64,000 nt of DNA from Actinomycetes bacterium (GCA_023565505.1 JAIMBI010000001.1:186001-250000); one strand, 5' to 3'. Numbered from the stretch's first letter, positions 39,000-48,124 are shown. The notes: generated by a model from the sequence alone, not told the origin. Made by a program: numbers and translations.

Positions 39000-39956
39000 A
39001 TGGACGACACGGTCCGAAGCGGCTCCGACGCTGGCCGCTGGTGCCCGCGTTGCGGTTTGTGGAACGCTCCGGAGCGGACGTTGTGCGCCTCCTGCTTCGC
39101 TCCGCTCGGAGGGTCGCCCCGAGCCGACGGCGGCGAACGGGTGGCGTGCCCGCGCTGCGGTCGCCGCCAGGCGGCCGACGCCGTGGCTTGCCGGGCGTGC
39201 GGATGGCTCTTGACCACCCCGTTCGTGCCACCGGCCCCGGTGGCGGACCCGGAGGCATCCGTGCCGTCCCGGTCCGACCGGGCGCCCTGGTACCGTCAAG
39301 CGTGGGTCGCTTGGGTGGCGGGGCTGCTGCTGGCTCCGGCAGCCTGGCTGGGGGGCTATCTTTCGGCCCTGGGTCCGGTCCACCAAGCTCTGATGTCCCT
39401 GGACCCGGGCTTGTTCGTGAGCAACATGGGATCGGCGAAGACGGGGGGCGCTCCCACGGGATCGTCCGCGGCCCGGAGCGGGCCGCGGGTCGTGACCAAG
39501 GTGGTCAAGGAGCCGGTTCCGTCACTCGCCAGCTGGCCGGCCGGTTCGTGGGTGCGGACAGGGAATCTGGCGCCTTTTCAAGCCGCGACCTTCGACCTGA
39601 AGCTGGTCAACCCGGCCAACGGCCGTTCGGTGATCGTCCGCGCCGAGGTGGACTCGGGGAGCTGGCGGACCCTGGTGCAGCCGGCCGTGGCCGCGGCGCT
39701 CGGCCTCGAACCCGTCGGGGCGGCGAGCATCCAGGGCGTGGCGGGGACGGGGCCGACCACCGAGTACGCGGCGGTGGCGCTCGGGCCCCCGGCGGGGCAG
39801 CCGGTGGTGCGCCTGCCGGTCGTCGACTCGACCACGCTGAACTGGGACAACATCGCCGTCATCCTGGGACGCGACGTGCTCGACCAACCGGGCGTGACCT
39901 TTTCCGTCAGCCGCGGCCGGTGGGTGTTCGTCCTGGCCCCGGCTCGGTCCGGGTAG
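39000..39956 (+). CDS. zinc-ribbon, membrane-anchored retropepsin-like protein
   Basis: A 318-residue protein in three parts. Residues 15-67 contain two zinc ribbons (CPRC...CASC and CPRC...CRAC). A membrane helix is at about 101-122 (AWVAWVAGLLLAPAAWLGGYL), placing the N-terminus in the cytoplasm. After a Ser/Gly-rich linker, residues 195-315 look like a single-domain aspartic protease of retropepsin type: EVDSGSWRTLVQP with Asp218-Ser-Gly as the catalytic triplet, AAALGLEPVG, and AVILGRDVLDQPGVTFSV near the end. Proteolytic activity is inferred and DSG rather than DTG is seen. The substrate is unknown. Confidence 0.6.
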   Translation: MDDTVRSGSDAGRWCPRCGLWNAPERTLCASCFAPLGGSPRADGGERVACPRCGRRQAADAVACRACGWLLTTPFVPPAPVADPEASVPSRSDRAPWYRQAWVAWVAGLLLAPAAWLGGYLSALGPVHQALMSLDPGLFVSNMGSAKTGGAPTGSSAARSGPRVVTKVVKEPVPSLASWPAGSWVRTGNLAPFQAATFDLKLVNPANGRSVIVRAEVDSGSWRTLVQPAVAAALGLEPVGAASIQGVAGTGPTTEYAAVALGPPAGQPVVRLPVVDSTTLNWDNIAVILGRDVLDQPGVTFSVSRGRWVFVLAPARSG

Positions 39957-40139
39957 CCGCGGGGTGTCCCCGGGGGCCGAAGGTCCCGGGGCGGCTGGGC
40001 CGATCGGCGCATTTTGGGGCCGTCCGGTCCGTCGGCGGCAGGGAAGAACCCGCCGGCCGCGAACGAATCGCTGGGTCGGGGAGGGGTCCGGCCGGTCGCG
40101 GCCGGGCGGACAGATTGGGCGTAGAGGGAGGAAGACGAC

Positions 40140-41735
40140 GTGCCGGAACGAGTCCTGACGCCGGACGCCTTGATCCGGCGGAACACGCTCGGGGACCTGC
40201 CGCGGCGCGCACGGGGACGGGAGCCGCGCAAGACGGCCATGGTGTATCGGTCGACGGCGTTGGACTGGCAGACGTTCGACGCCCGGGTGGACGCCGTCGC
40301 CCAAGGACTCCTCGATGCCGGGATCCGGCCGGGAGAGCACGTGAGCGTGGTCGCCCGGAATTCTCTCGACTTCGCCACCCTGGCCTTCGCCGTGGCGCGC
40401 ATGGGCGGGGTGTTCGTCCCCTTGAACTGGGCGCTCACGCCCCGGGAGCTCCGGGCACTGCTCAACCGGGGCGAGGTGGTGGCCGTGGCCGCTCAGGCGG
40501 AATTCGCCGAAGCCGTCGACACGGCCGTCGCCGAGGTCCCCAGGATTCGTCTGCGCCTCGCCATGGACGGGGACGGCGACGCGCCGGTGGGACATCCCGG
40601 GTGGACCTCGCTCACGGCCTTGGCCGAGCGTCACCGCGGGGCGGGACCCGTGTGGGCGCCGGTCTCCGACGACGACTTGGCCCAGATCCTCTTCACCAGC
40701 GGCACCGAGGCGGAGCCCAAGGGCGTCATGCTCACGCACCGGGCGATCCTCGACCAGAGCGTGAGCATCATCGTGGCCGGCCGCTTCGCCGCCTCCGACG
40801 TGGTGCTGCACGCGCTGCCTTTCTACCACAGTGCGCAGCTGAACGCGTTCCTGATGCCCTTCACCTATCTGGGCGCCACGTCCGTCATCCTGGACCGTCC
40901 GACGCCGGACGCCATCCTTGACCTGGTCGAACGGCACGGGGTCACGGAACTGTTCGCCCCGCCCACCGTCTGGATTTCGCTGCTGCGGTCGCCGCGGTTC
41001 GATCCCCAACGGCTGCGGACACTCGTCAAGGCCGTCACGGGAGCGGCGTCCATGCCGGTGGAGGTCTTGAAAGAGTTGGGCCGCACCCTGCCCTGGTTGG
41101 CGCTCTCCAACCTCTACGGATTGACCGAGGTCGGACCGTTCGCCCTGGGGCTCGAACCCGAGCAGCAGGCCATCCGGCCGGGATCCGTGGGCAAGGCGGG
41201 GATCAACGTCGAGGTGGCCATCTTGCGGGAGGACGGCCAGTTCGCGGCGCCGGGCGAGCAGGGCGAGATCGTCCTCCGCACGAGCCATGCCACGCTCGGC
41301 TACTGGCGGGATCCCGAACGGACGGCGGAGCTGTTTGCGGGCGGCTGGTTGCACACCGGCGACCTCGGGGTGATGGACGACGAGGGCTACGTGACGGTCG
41401 TCGACCGCAAGAAAGACGTCATCAAAAGCGGGGGCGTCAACGTCTCGAGCCGCGAAATCGAGGACGTGCTCTACCAGCACCCCGACGTGGAGGAATGCGC
41501 CGTCATCGGCGTGCCCCATCCTTACTGGATCGAGGCGGTCGTGGCGGTGGTCAAGCCGCGCGCGGGGCGGACCCCTACGGCCGAAGCCCTCGAGGCTTTC
41601 TGCCGCGAGCGCCTGGCACCGTTCAAGGTCCCCAAGGCCTTCGTGTTCCGCGACAGCCTGCCGAAGAATCCCAGCGGCAAGATTCTGAAGCGGGATCTGC
41701 GGCAGGAGATCCGTCCGTTCGAGGGCCGCGGCTGA
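40140..41735 (+). CDS. acyl-CoA synthetase (AMP-forming)
   Basis: A 531-residue member of the ANL adenylating family. The phosphate loop is FTSGTEAEPKGVMLTHR near residues 185-201, with YGLTEVGP (A5), GWLHTGDLG (A7), DRKKDVIKSGGVNVSSREIE (A8) and the catalytic Lys in NPSGKILKRDLR (A10). It activates a carboxylic acid, probably a fatty acid, to its CoA thioester. The start is a GTG at 40140 behind GAGGGAGGAAG. No beta-oxidation genes are adjacent, so the chain length cannot be inferred. Confidence 0.88.
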   Translation: MPERVLTPDALIRRNTLGDLPRRARGREPRKTAMVYRSTALDWQTFDARVDAVAQGLLDAGIRPGEHVSVVARNSLDFATLAFAVARMGGVFVPLNWALTPRELRALLNRGEVVAVAAQAEFAEAVDTAVAEVPRIRLRLAMDGDGDAPVGHPGWTSLTALAERHRGAGPVWAPVSDDDLAQILFTSGTEAEPKGVMLTHRAILDQSVSIIVAGRFAASDVVLHALPFYHSAQLNAFLMPFTYLGATSVILDRPTPDAILDLVERHGVTELFAPPTVWISLLRSPRFDPQRLRTLVKAVTGAASMPVEVLKELGRTLPWLALSNLYGLTEVGPFALGLEPEQQAIRPGSVGKAGINVEVAILREDGQFAAPGEQGEIVLRTSHATLGYWRDPERTAELFAGGWLHTGDLGVMDDEGYVTVVDRKKDVIKSGGVNVSSREIEDVLYQHPDVEECAVIGVPHPYWIEAVVAVVKPRAGRTPTAEALEAFCRERLAPFKVPKAFVFRDSLPKNPSGKILKRDLRQEIRPFEGRG

Positions 41736-41782
41736 GGATTGCGATCGTGACGTGTCGAGTAGCAGGAGGAGGACGCGACGAG

Positions 41783-42598
41783 ATGGACGCGACGACGACC
41801 ACGACGGCGTGCCCGCGGTGTGGATCCGCTCCGCAGGGGTCCTGCGCGGCGTGCCGGACGGGCTCGGGGTATCAGCCGGTCAAGGACCGGTGGCTGGAGG
41901 TGCGGCCCGCCCTGAGACAGGCGGCGGAGCCGTTCGATTGGGCCATCGGCACCGAACACGGCGGACTGGTGGCCGTCTGGGACTGGGAGCGGGGGGAGTT
42001 CGTTCCGACCGGCCACGACGACCGACACGCCCGCTACCTTTGGCTGGAACTCACCACCCGGTGTCCGCACCGGTGTCGCCACTGCTATCTGGGCGACCGC
42101 CTGGGTGGGGCGGTGGCGGCACCGGAGGCGGTTCGGGTGGCGCTCCGGACGGCCGGCCGGTGGGATGTCGCCGAGGTGGTGTTGGCCGGGGGGGAACCGA
42201 CCATGCATCCGGCCTTCGTGGACCTGCTGGCGGAGGCCCGTCGCGCCGCTCCGCGGGTGCGGGTGCTGACCAACGGCTGGACCCAGCGGCCGGAAGTCGT
42301 CGCGGCCCTGGCGCAACCCGGCGTCTCGGTGGAGGTGCCGCTGCTCGGCTGGGAGGCGGACCACGACTGGATGACCCGTACGCCCGGTTCCTTCGTCCGG
42401 GTGGTGCGGTCCTTGCACCTCTACCGCCGCGCCGGCGTGGCGCTCACCCTTACGACGACCCTCACCCGGCGCGTCCGGCCGGCATTGGACCGTCTCCGAG
42501 CCTTGGCGGAGGAACTGGGGGTGCCGTTCCAGCCGTCGGTGTTGAGCCGGCAGGGCGAGGCCGCGCGGCACTGGGACGAACTCGCCTGGGAGGCCTAA
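41783..42598 (+). CDS. radical SAM protein with an N-terminal zinc-ribbon-like segment
   Basis: A 271-residue radical SAM enzyme. The 4Fe-4S/SAM motif is CPHRCRHC (Cys94, Cys98, Cys101) and the SAM-contacting GGEPTMHP follows. The N-terminus carries a Cys-pair motif CPRC...CAAC at residues 10-24, and the protein stops soon after the barrel without a Cys-rich SPASM or twitch domain, so it may be a short or C-terminally truncated member. It starts at ATG 41783 behind AGCAGGAGGAGG, 47 bp after the synthetase gene. No peptide-precursor gene is evident nearby. The reaction is unknown. Confidence 0.75.
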   Translation: MDATTTTTACPRCGSAPQGSCAACRTGSGYQPVKDRWLEVRPALRQAAEPFDWAIGTEHGGLVAVWDWERGEFVPTGHDDRHARYLWLELTTRCPHRCRHCYLGDRLGGAVAAPEAVRVALRTAGRWDVAEVVLAGGEPTMHPAFVDLLAEARRAAPRVRVLTNGWTQRPEVVAALAQPGVSVEVPLLGWEADHDWMTRTPGSFVRVVRSLHLYRRAGVALTLTTTLTRRVRPALDRLRALAEELGVPFQPSVLSRQGEAARHWDELAWEA

Positions 42599-42740
42599 CG
42601 CCGGCCGTCGGGGGTTCGGCCGGCAAGACCGGCCCAGCCCCCGCCCGTCCGAGGCGAAGCCGCGACGAGCGCCCAAGGCGACCGGCCGGGCGCCGGTCTT
42701 GCGGGCGCGACCCCCCGGGGGGCGGTCTACCGGAAGCCTG

Positions 42741-42749
42741 TGCTAGAAT
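42741..42749 (+). promoter_or_regulatory. extended -10 promoter element before secG
   Basis: TGCTAGAAT, an extended -10 element about 67 bp upstream of the secG ATG. No convincing -35 hexamer. A CCCCCCGGGGGG palindrome lies about 25 bp upstream and could end transcription from the radical SAM gene. Confidence 0.4.
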
Positions 42750-42815
42750 GCACACACGGGTACGTACGGGCCGCCCCCGCCGGGGGCCGGACGGGAAAGG
42801 TTGCAGGAAACACGG

Positions 42816-43040
42816 ATGGTTACAGTGGTTTTCGTGGCGCTGGTCGTCGTGGCGGTGGCATTGATGGGTGCGGTCCTGCTCCAATCGGGGCGCACGGCCG
42901 GTATGGGCGCCATGGCGGGCCAGAGCACGACGATGTACGGCAAGAAAAAAGGTCTCGATGAACTGTTGGAGCGGGCTACCCTCGTGCTGGGCGCGTTGCT
43001 GGTGATCCTCACCACGCTGGGGGCCCGGCTCTGGCGCTGA
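42816..43040 (+). CDS. secG: preprotein translocase subunit SecG
   Basis: A 74-residue membrane protein with two helices (MVTVVFVALVVVAVALMGAVLLQSG and ERATLVLGALLVILTTLGARL) and the conserved cytoplasmic loop containing the LLQSG and MYGKKKGLDELL segments. It is the small accessory subunit of SecYEG. A TTG at 42801 is an alternative start, but ATG 42816 aligns with family starts. secG directly followed by rnr and smpB is a conserved Gram-positive order. Confidence 0.9.
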   Translation: MVTVVFVALVVVAVALMGAVLLQSGRTAGMGAMAGQSTTMYGKKKGLDELLERATLVLGALLVILTTLGARLWR

Positions 43041-43043
43041 TCC

Positions 43044-45299
43044 ATGCGCCGCGTCGGACGTAGGGCAGGACCGCAACGCCTGTCGCGGCCGAAGCCGGCC
43101 GCCGAACCCATCGCCATCTGGATGCGGCGCGTGTGGCAGGTCTTCGCGCAACTGCCGGGAAGACAGCCGCCGGCTGCGGTCCTGCGCCGCCTGGGCCAAG
43201 GCGGCGAAGGTCACCGTGCGCGCCAGATGCTGGATCGGCTGGTGCGTCAGGGATGGGTCGAGACCAGCGGGGACGGACGACTGGGGATCCGACAGGCCGA
43301 AGGGCGGCTCGAGGTTAACCCCCGGGGTTTCGGGTTCGTCGTCGACACGGGCGGACCCGATGTCTTCGTACCGCCCAAGTCCTTCGGGGGGGCCGTGCAC
43401 GGCGACCGCGTGCGCGTGTGGCTCCGTGTCGACCGGGGCGCGCCGGGACCCGAGGGCCAGGTCATGGAGGTCGTGGAGCGGGGGCGCCGCCAGTGGGTCG
43501 GTCGTCTGGTCCGCGCCGGTCGCCTGTGGCTGGTCGAGCCGCGGGACGACCGGCTGCCCGTGGTCCGGGTGGGACGCGGCCGGAGCCGTCGGCGTGTCCC
43601 GGCCGGGACGCTGGTCCGCGTGGAAGTCACCGACTGGCCCGAGACGCCCAGGGGGCCGGCCGTGGGGCGGGTCGTCGAGGTGTTGGGCACCGAGGGCCTG
43701 CCGGGCTTGGACATGCGCCTGCTGATGGAGGAGCAGGGTCTCCCGACGGGCTTTCCCCCGGAGGTACTGCAAGAGGCCGAGGCCCTGCCGCACGGGGTCC
43801 GGGCGGAGGACTTGGCGGGTCGCGAGGATCTGCGCGACCGGTTCATCGTCACGATTGACGGGGCGGATGCCAAGGATCTGGACGACGCCATCTCGGTAGA
43901 ACGAACGCCCGACGGATACGAGGTGGGCGTCCACATCGCCGACGTGTCGTACTATGTCCGCGAAGGGTCGGCACTGGACCGGGAGGCGCGGACCCGCGGC
44001 ACCAGCGTCTACCTGGTCGACCGGGTCATCCCGATGTTCCCCGAGGCGCTGTCCAACCAGCTTTGCAGCTTGAATCCCCGGCAGGATCGGCTCACGGTGT
44101 CGGTGTTTGTCGCCCTGGCGGAGGACGGATCGGTGCGCGGGGCGCGCTTTGCGCGCACGGTCATCCGGAGCCGGCACCGGCTGACCTACGAGGCGGTCAA
44201 CGCGGCGCTGGCCGGGGAGTCCGGCCCCCTCGACCCCATCCGCCCCTGGCTGCTTCTGGCCCACGAGGTGGCGGAGCGGCTCCATCGGCGACGCCGGGAA
44301 CGGGGCGCCATCGACTTCGATCTTCCCGAGCCTCGCGTGGAACTGGGGGGCGACGGGGTTCCGGTGGCCCTCGGGGTGCGCGACCGCGGACCGGCCGAAC
44401 GGCTCATCGAGGAATTCATGCTCTTGGCGAACGAGGCGGTGGCCCGCCGGTTGACCGAGCGGCAACTGCCCGGCATCTGGCGGATCCACGAGCCGCCGGC
44501 GGGGGACAAGCTCGATGTTTTCCGCGAGATGGCGGCCAATTTGGGCTATCGCCTGCCGGCGCGCACCTCGCCGAAGGCCCTGCAGCGCCTCCTGGACGAC
44601 TGTGCCGGGACGCCGGAGGAGCGGGTGCTCCGGACGGCGCTGCTCCGCTCCATGCAACAGGCCCGGTACGCGGCCGAGAACACGGGGCACTTCGGGCTGG
44701 CCACCCCCTGCTACACGCATTTCACATCGCCCATCCGCCGCTATCCGGACCTGTTCGTCCACCGGGTGCTGGTGGCCCACTTGGCTGACGGGATGACGGC
44801 GGACCAGGCCGTCCGCTGGGCCGCGGAGGCGCCGGTCGTGGCCGCCTTGGCGTCGGAGCGGGAACGGCAGGCCCAGGACGCCGAACGGGCGTCGGTACAG
44901 CTCAAACAGGTCCAGTACATGGCCGACAAGCTCGGCGAGGAGTTCGATGCAGTCATCTCCGGCGTGGCCGCGTTCGGCCTCTTCGTGCAGTTGGACACCC
45001 TGGTGGAGGGGCTGGTTCGTCTCGAGGACCTGCCCGACGACGCCTACGAGCTCGAGGCGTCCCGTTTCACGCTGGTGGGTCGGAGGACCGGCACGCGATA
45101 TCGGATCGGCGATCCGGTCCGGGTCAGCGTCATCCGCGTGGACACCGACGCGCGCCGGATTGACTTCCGGCTCCTCGACCACCGGCCCACCATCGAACGC
45201 CGCGGGGTGGGGCCGCCGCGGCCGGAGCGTCCAGCCCGACGCCCGCGGGGGGGACGCCGGCGGCGGAGCCGGGCGATGACCCCCAGCGGGGAGGCTTGA
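43044..45299 (+). CDS. rnr: ribonuclease R
   Basis: A 751-residue 3'-5' exoribonuclease. A basic N-terminus with a helix-turn-helix is followed by cold-shock domains (VNPRGFGFV near residue 92), the RNB catalytic domain with TIDGADAKDLDDAISV and its Asp cluster, THFTSPIRRYPDLFVHR, and a C-terminal S1 domain (EFDAVISGVAAFGLFVQLD) with a basic tail. It degrades structured RNA and works with tmRNA and SmpB in ribosome rescue, which fits its position just before smpB and ssrA. The start is ATG 43044, three bases after secG. Confidence 0.95.
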   Translation: MRRVGRRAGPQRLSRPKPAAEPIAIWMRRVWQVFAQLPGRQPPAAVLRRLGQGGEGHRARQMLDRLVRQGWVETSGDGRLGIRQAEGRLEVNPRGFGFVVDTGGPDVFVPPKSFGGAVHGDRVRVWLRVDRGAPGPEGQVMEVVERGRRQWVGRLVRAGRLWLVEPRDDRLPVVRVGRGRSRRRVPAGTLVRVEVTDWPETPRGPAVGRVVEVLGTEGLPGLDMRLLMEEQGLPTGFPPEVLQEAEALPHGVRAEDLAGREDLRDRFIVTIDGADAKDLDDAISVERTPDGYEVGVHIADVSYYVREGSALDREARTRGTSVYLVDRVIPMFPEALSNQLCSLNPRQDRLTVSVFVALAEDGSVRGARFARTVIRSRHRLTYEAVNAALAGESGPLDPIRPWLLLAHEVAERLHRRRRERGAIDFDLPEPRVELGGDGVPVALGVRDRGPAERLIEEFMLLANEAVARRLTERQLPGIWRIHEPPAGDKLDVFREMAANLGYRLPARTSPKALQRLLDDCAGTPEERVLRTALLRSMQQARYAAENTGHFGLATPCYTHFTSPIRRYPDLFVHRVLVAHLADGMTADQAVRWAAEAPVVAALASERERQAQDAERASVQLKQVQYMADKLGEEFDAVISGVAAFGLFVQLDTLVEGLVRLEDLPDDAYELEASRFTLVGRRTGTRYRIGDPVRVSVIRVDTDARRIDFRLLDHRPTIERRGVGPPRPERPARRPRGGRRRRSRAMTPSGEA

Positions 45300-46486
45300 T
45301 GATGCGGGAAGAATTCGACCAGATCATCGACCGGCGGGGGACCGCCTCCTTGAAGTGGGAGGGGATGGCCGGCCGGTTCGGGGTGTCCGACGCCCTGCCG
45401 CTCTGGGTGGCGGACATGGACTTCCGCACCGCGCCGGCCGTGGTCGACGCCTTGGTGCGCCGGGCCCGCCACGGGATATTCGGCTACACCATCCGGACCG
45501 CCGACTACGTGGACGCCATCCGTCATTGGCTTCGCACGCGGCATGGGTGGGACGTCGAGCCGGAGTGGCTCGTCTTCAGCCCCGGCGTGGTCACGGGGTT
45601 GGCGGCGACCATCGAGGCGTGGACCGAGCCGGGCGACGGGATCGTGATCCAGCCGCCTGTCTACCATCCGTTCCGGCGCCTCATCGCGGCCCACGGCCGC
45701 CGGGTGGTGGAGAATCCCCTCCGTCTCGAGGGCGGGCGGTACCGCATGGACCTCGACGACCTCCAAGACAAACTCCGGACGGCGCGGGTCCTGTTGCTGG
45801 CGCATCCGCACAACCCGGTCGGTCGCGTCTGGACGGCGGAGGAACTCGAGGCCGTGGGGGCGTTGGCGGAACAGCAGGGCGTGTTCGTCGTCGCGGACGA
45901 GGTGCACGCCGACCTCGTGTATCCCGGGGTGGAACACGTGCCGTTCGCGCGCCAGAACGCCGCCCGCGCGGCGGCGACGGCCACGTTCATGGCCCCCAGC
46001 AAGACGTTCAACCTGGCCGGGCTCAACACCTCGTTCGGGGTGATCCCGGACCCGACCCGCCGGCGGGCGTACCAGGCCGTGCTGGAGCGGTATCATCTGG
46101 ACCGCCCGAATCCTTTCGGTGTGGCGGCGCTGGAGGCGGCCTACCGGCACGGCGGGGCCTGGCTCGACGCGCTCCGGGACTATCTCGCGGACAACCTGGC
46201 CTTCGTCCGGCAATATCTGACCGAGCATCTGCCGGCGGTCCGGATCATCCCGCCGGAAGGGACGTACCTGCTCTGGCTGGACTGCCGGGATCTCGGTCTG
46301 GACGCCGAGGAACTGGATCGCGTACTCTTGCGGGAGGCGCGGGTCGCCCTGGACCCCGGCCACCTGTTCGGCGAGGAGGGCCGCGGTTTTCAGCGCATGA
46401 ACATTGCCTGTCCGCGGGCGATGCTCGGCGAGGCCCTGGCGCGCATGGCCCGGGTGCTGGGGGAGTCGGGGGTGCGCCGGCCGTAG
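45299..46486 (+). CDS. MalY/PatB-type PLP-dependent aminotransferase or C-S lyase
   Basis: A 395-residue fold-type I PLP enzyme similar to PatB/MalY cystathionine beta-lyases. Marks are LPLWVADMDFRTAP near the N-terminus, PVYHPFRRLI, HPHNPVGRVW, VVADEVHADLVYPG and the PLP Lys235 in PSKTFNLAGL. It probably cleaves C-S bonds of cystathionine or cysteine conjugates. The ATG at 45299 overlaps the rnr stop (TGATG), with a second ATG three bases on; GGGGAGG precedes both. Confidence 0.88.
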   Translation: MMREEFDQIIDRRGTASLKWEGMAGRFGVSDALPLWVADMDFRTAPAVVDALVRRARHGIFGYTIRTADYVDAIRHWLRTRHGWDVEPEWLVFSPGVVTGLAATIEAWTEPGDGIVIQPPVYHPFRRLIAAHGRRVVENPLRLEGGRYRMDLDDLQDKLRTARVLLLAHPHNPVGRVWTAEELEAVGALAEQQGVFVVADEVHADLVYPGVEHVPFARQNAARAAATATFMAPSKTFNLAGLNTSFGVIPDPTRRRAYQAVLERYHLDRPNPFGVAALEAAYRHGGAWLDALRDYLADNLAFVRQYLTEHLPAVRIIPPEGTYLLWLDCRDLGLDAEELDRVLLREARVALDPGHLFGEEGRGFQRMNIACPRAMLGEALARMARVLGESGVRRP

Positions 46487-46498
46487 GGAGGGAGGGCC

Positions 46499-46957
46499 GT
46501 GGCGCAGGAGCGCGTGGTTGCCGAGAACCGGAGGGCCCGGCACGACTACTTCGTGGACGAGGTGGTGGAGGCCGGCATCGCGCTGACCGGGACGGAGGTG
46601 AAGTCCCTCCGCCTGGGACGGGCCAACATCCGCGACAGTCACGCCATCATCCAACACGGCGAGTGCTTTCTCCTAAACGCCCACATCGCTCCGTACGAAC
46701 AGGGCAATCGGTGGAACCACGATCCCTACCGGACCCGCAAGCTTCTGCTGCATCGGCGGGAGATCGACGAGCTGGCCGGGAAGGTCAAGCAGCGGGGCTA
46801 TACATTGGTGCCGCTTCGGATATACTTTAATGCGCGGGGCCGGGCCAAGGTCGAACTGGCCCTGGTTCGGGGCAAACGCCAGTACGACAAGCGCGAGAGT
46901 GTGGCGGCGCGCGAGGCGCAACGGCGTATCGAACGGGTCATGAAGAGCCGGCGTTGA
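46499..46957 (+). CDS. smpB: SsrA-binding protein SmpB
   Basis: A 152-residue tmRNA-binding protein. Conserved parts are ENRRARHDYFVDEVVEAGIAL with GTEVKSLR, the RKLLLHRREID segment and KRESVAAREAQRRIERVMK-type basic tail that inserts in the decoding centre. Start codon GTG 46499 after GGGAGGGAGGG. The tmRNA gene begins 10 bp downstream. Confidence 0.97.
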   Translation: MAQERVVAENRRARHDYFVDEVVEAGIALTGTEVKSLRLGRANIRDSHAIIQHGECFLLNAHIAPYEQGNRWNHDPYRTRKLLLHRREIDELAGKVKQRGYTLVPLRIYFNARGRAKVELALVRGKRQYDKRESVAAREAQRRIERVMKSRR

Positions 46958-46967
46958 CGGTTCTTTC

Positions 46968-47316
46968 GGGGGCGAACTAGATTCGACGGGGACGTCGGGG
47001 CGATGAGTGGCGAGCCGAGGTCCGCTCCTCGTAAATCAGCGGGCGCTTTAAGTGCCAACGAGAACACTGAACTCGCCTTAGCTGCTTAAGTCAGCTAACG
47101 TCTGACGGTGGCCGCGCCTCCCGGGCCCCGTCAGCGTAAACCCAGGAGGCTACCGGTCCGGAGCGCCTCGGCCGGATGCGGGAAGCATGAGGCTGGTCGG
47201 CGCACCTCCCGCCTTGCCGGAGGGGCGTCGACGAGATCGAAGGCAGGGCTACGCTCGTAGGGACTCATCGTGACGCGTCTTCGGACGGGACGGGCAGCAC
47301 GTCCCCGCCTCCACCA
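46968..47316 (+). ncRNA. ssrA: transfer-messenger RNA
   Basis: A one-piece tmRNA of about 349 nt. The 5' end GGGGGCG pairs with CGCCTCC before the 3' ACCA, and GGGGGCGAACTAGATTCGACGG is the usual 5' signature (acceptor and D-like region). The tag reading frame is GCC AAC GAG AAC ACT GAA CTC GCC TTA GCT GCT TAA (47054-47089), giving ANENTELALAA. The T-arm near 47288-47306 is odd: the stem GGGAC/GTCCC closes GGGCAGCAC, without the normal TTCRA loop. smpB upstream confirms the identity. Confidence 0.95.
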
Positions 47317-47329
47317 AATCCATTGACGA

Positions 47330-47355
47330 GCCCTCCCAGAGAGGGCCCTTTTTTT
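47330..47355 (+). terminator. intrinsic terminator after tmRNA
   Basis: GCCCTC (47330-47335) and GAGGGC (47341-47346) pair around CCAGA and are followed by CC and a run of seven T. It ends the smpB-ssrA transcript before rph. Confidence 0.85.
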
Positions 47356-47374
47356 GAAGTCGAGCGGAGGGAGC

Positions 47375-48124
47375 ATGGAGCGAGCCGACGGCCGCCTGCC
47401 GCGGGAACTCAGGCCGGTGACGTTCGAGGTGGATGTCAACGCCCACGCGGAGGGTTCGTGCCTGATGCGGATCGGGCGGACGGCCGTCCTGGCGACGGCC
47501 AGCCTGGAGGACAAGGTTCCGCCGTTCCTGCGCGGCAAGGGGCAGGGGTGGGTGCACGCCGAGTACGGCATGCTCCCCAGGGCGACGCGGGAGCGCACGC
47601 CGCGCGAGGTCACCCGCGGGCGGCCGCAGGGACGGACGCAGGAGATCCAACGGCTTATCGCGCGGGCCCTGAGGGCGGTGACCCGCTTGGAGGTGTTGGG
47701 CGAGCGCGGCGTGGTGGTCGACGTGGACGTGTTGCAGGCCGACGGCGGGACGCGGACGGCGGGCATTTGTGCGGGTTTTTTGGCCCTGATGGGGGCGATG
47801 CGCCGGCTCGAGCCGACGGCACCGCCGTTCGTCGACTGGCTGGGGGCCGTGAGCGTCGGGCTGGTGGGCGGCGAGGTCTGGCTGGACCTGTGCTACGACG
47901 AGGACAGCACGGTGGACGTCGACTTCAACTGCGCCATGACGGCGGACCATCGGCTGGTCGAGGTGCAGGGATCCGCGGAGCGTGGGCTGTTCGACCGGGC
48001 TGCCCTGGACCTGATGTTGGACGTCGCCGCGTCGGGGATCGACGAGCTGGTGGGCCGGATGCGGGCGGCGTTTCCGGAGGGGGAGAAGTATGTCCAGCGC
48101 GACCTGGGTGCTCGCGAGCCATAA
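47375..48124 (+). CDS. rph: ribonuclease PH
   Basis: A 249-residue phosphorolytic exoribonuclease trimming tRNA 3' ends. Visible: RPVTFEVDVNAHAEGSCL, GKGQGWVHAEYGMLPRAT, RGRPQGRTQEIQRLI (RNA and phosphate contacts) and DVDVLQADGGTRTAGICAG with the catalytic Asp region. The ATG at 47375 follows GCGGAGGGAGC and lies 20 bp after the terminator. The 3' end overlaps rdgB by 35 bp. It sits directly upstream of a five-gene tRNA cluster. Confidence 0.95.
   Translation: MERADGRLPRELRPVTFEVDVNAHAEGSCLMRIGRTAVLATASLEDKVPPFLRGKGQGWVHAEYGMLPRATRERTPREVTRGRPQGRTQEIQRLIARALRAVTRLEVLGERGVVVDVDVLQADGGTRTAGICAGFLALMGAMRRLEPTAPPFVDWLGAVSVGLVGGEVWLDLCYDEDSTVDVDFNCAMTADHRLVEVQGSAERGLFDRAALDLMLDVAASGIDELVGRMRAAFPEGEKYVQRDLGAREP

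Noticed and set aside
42462-45182. 906-codon open frame on the minus strand opposite rnr
   Set aside because: Antisense to the well-supported ribonuclease R and secG; composition is that of a shadow frame.
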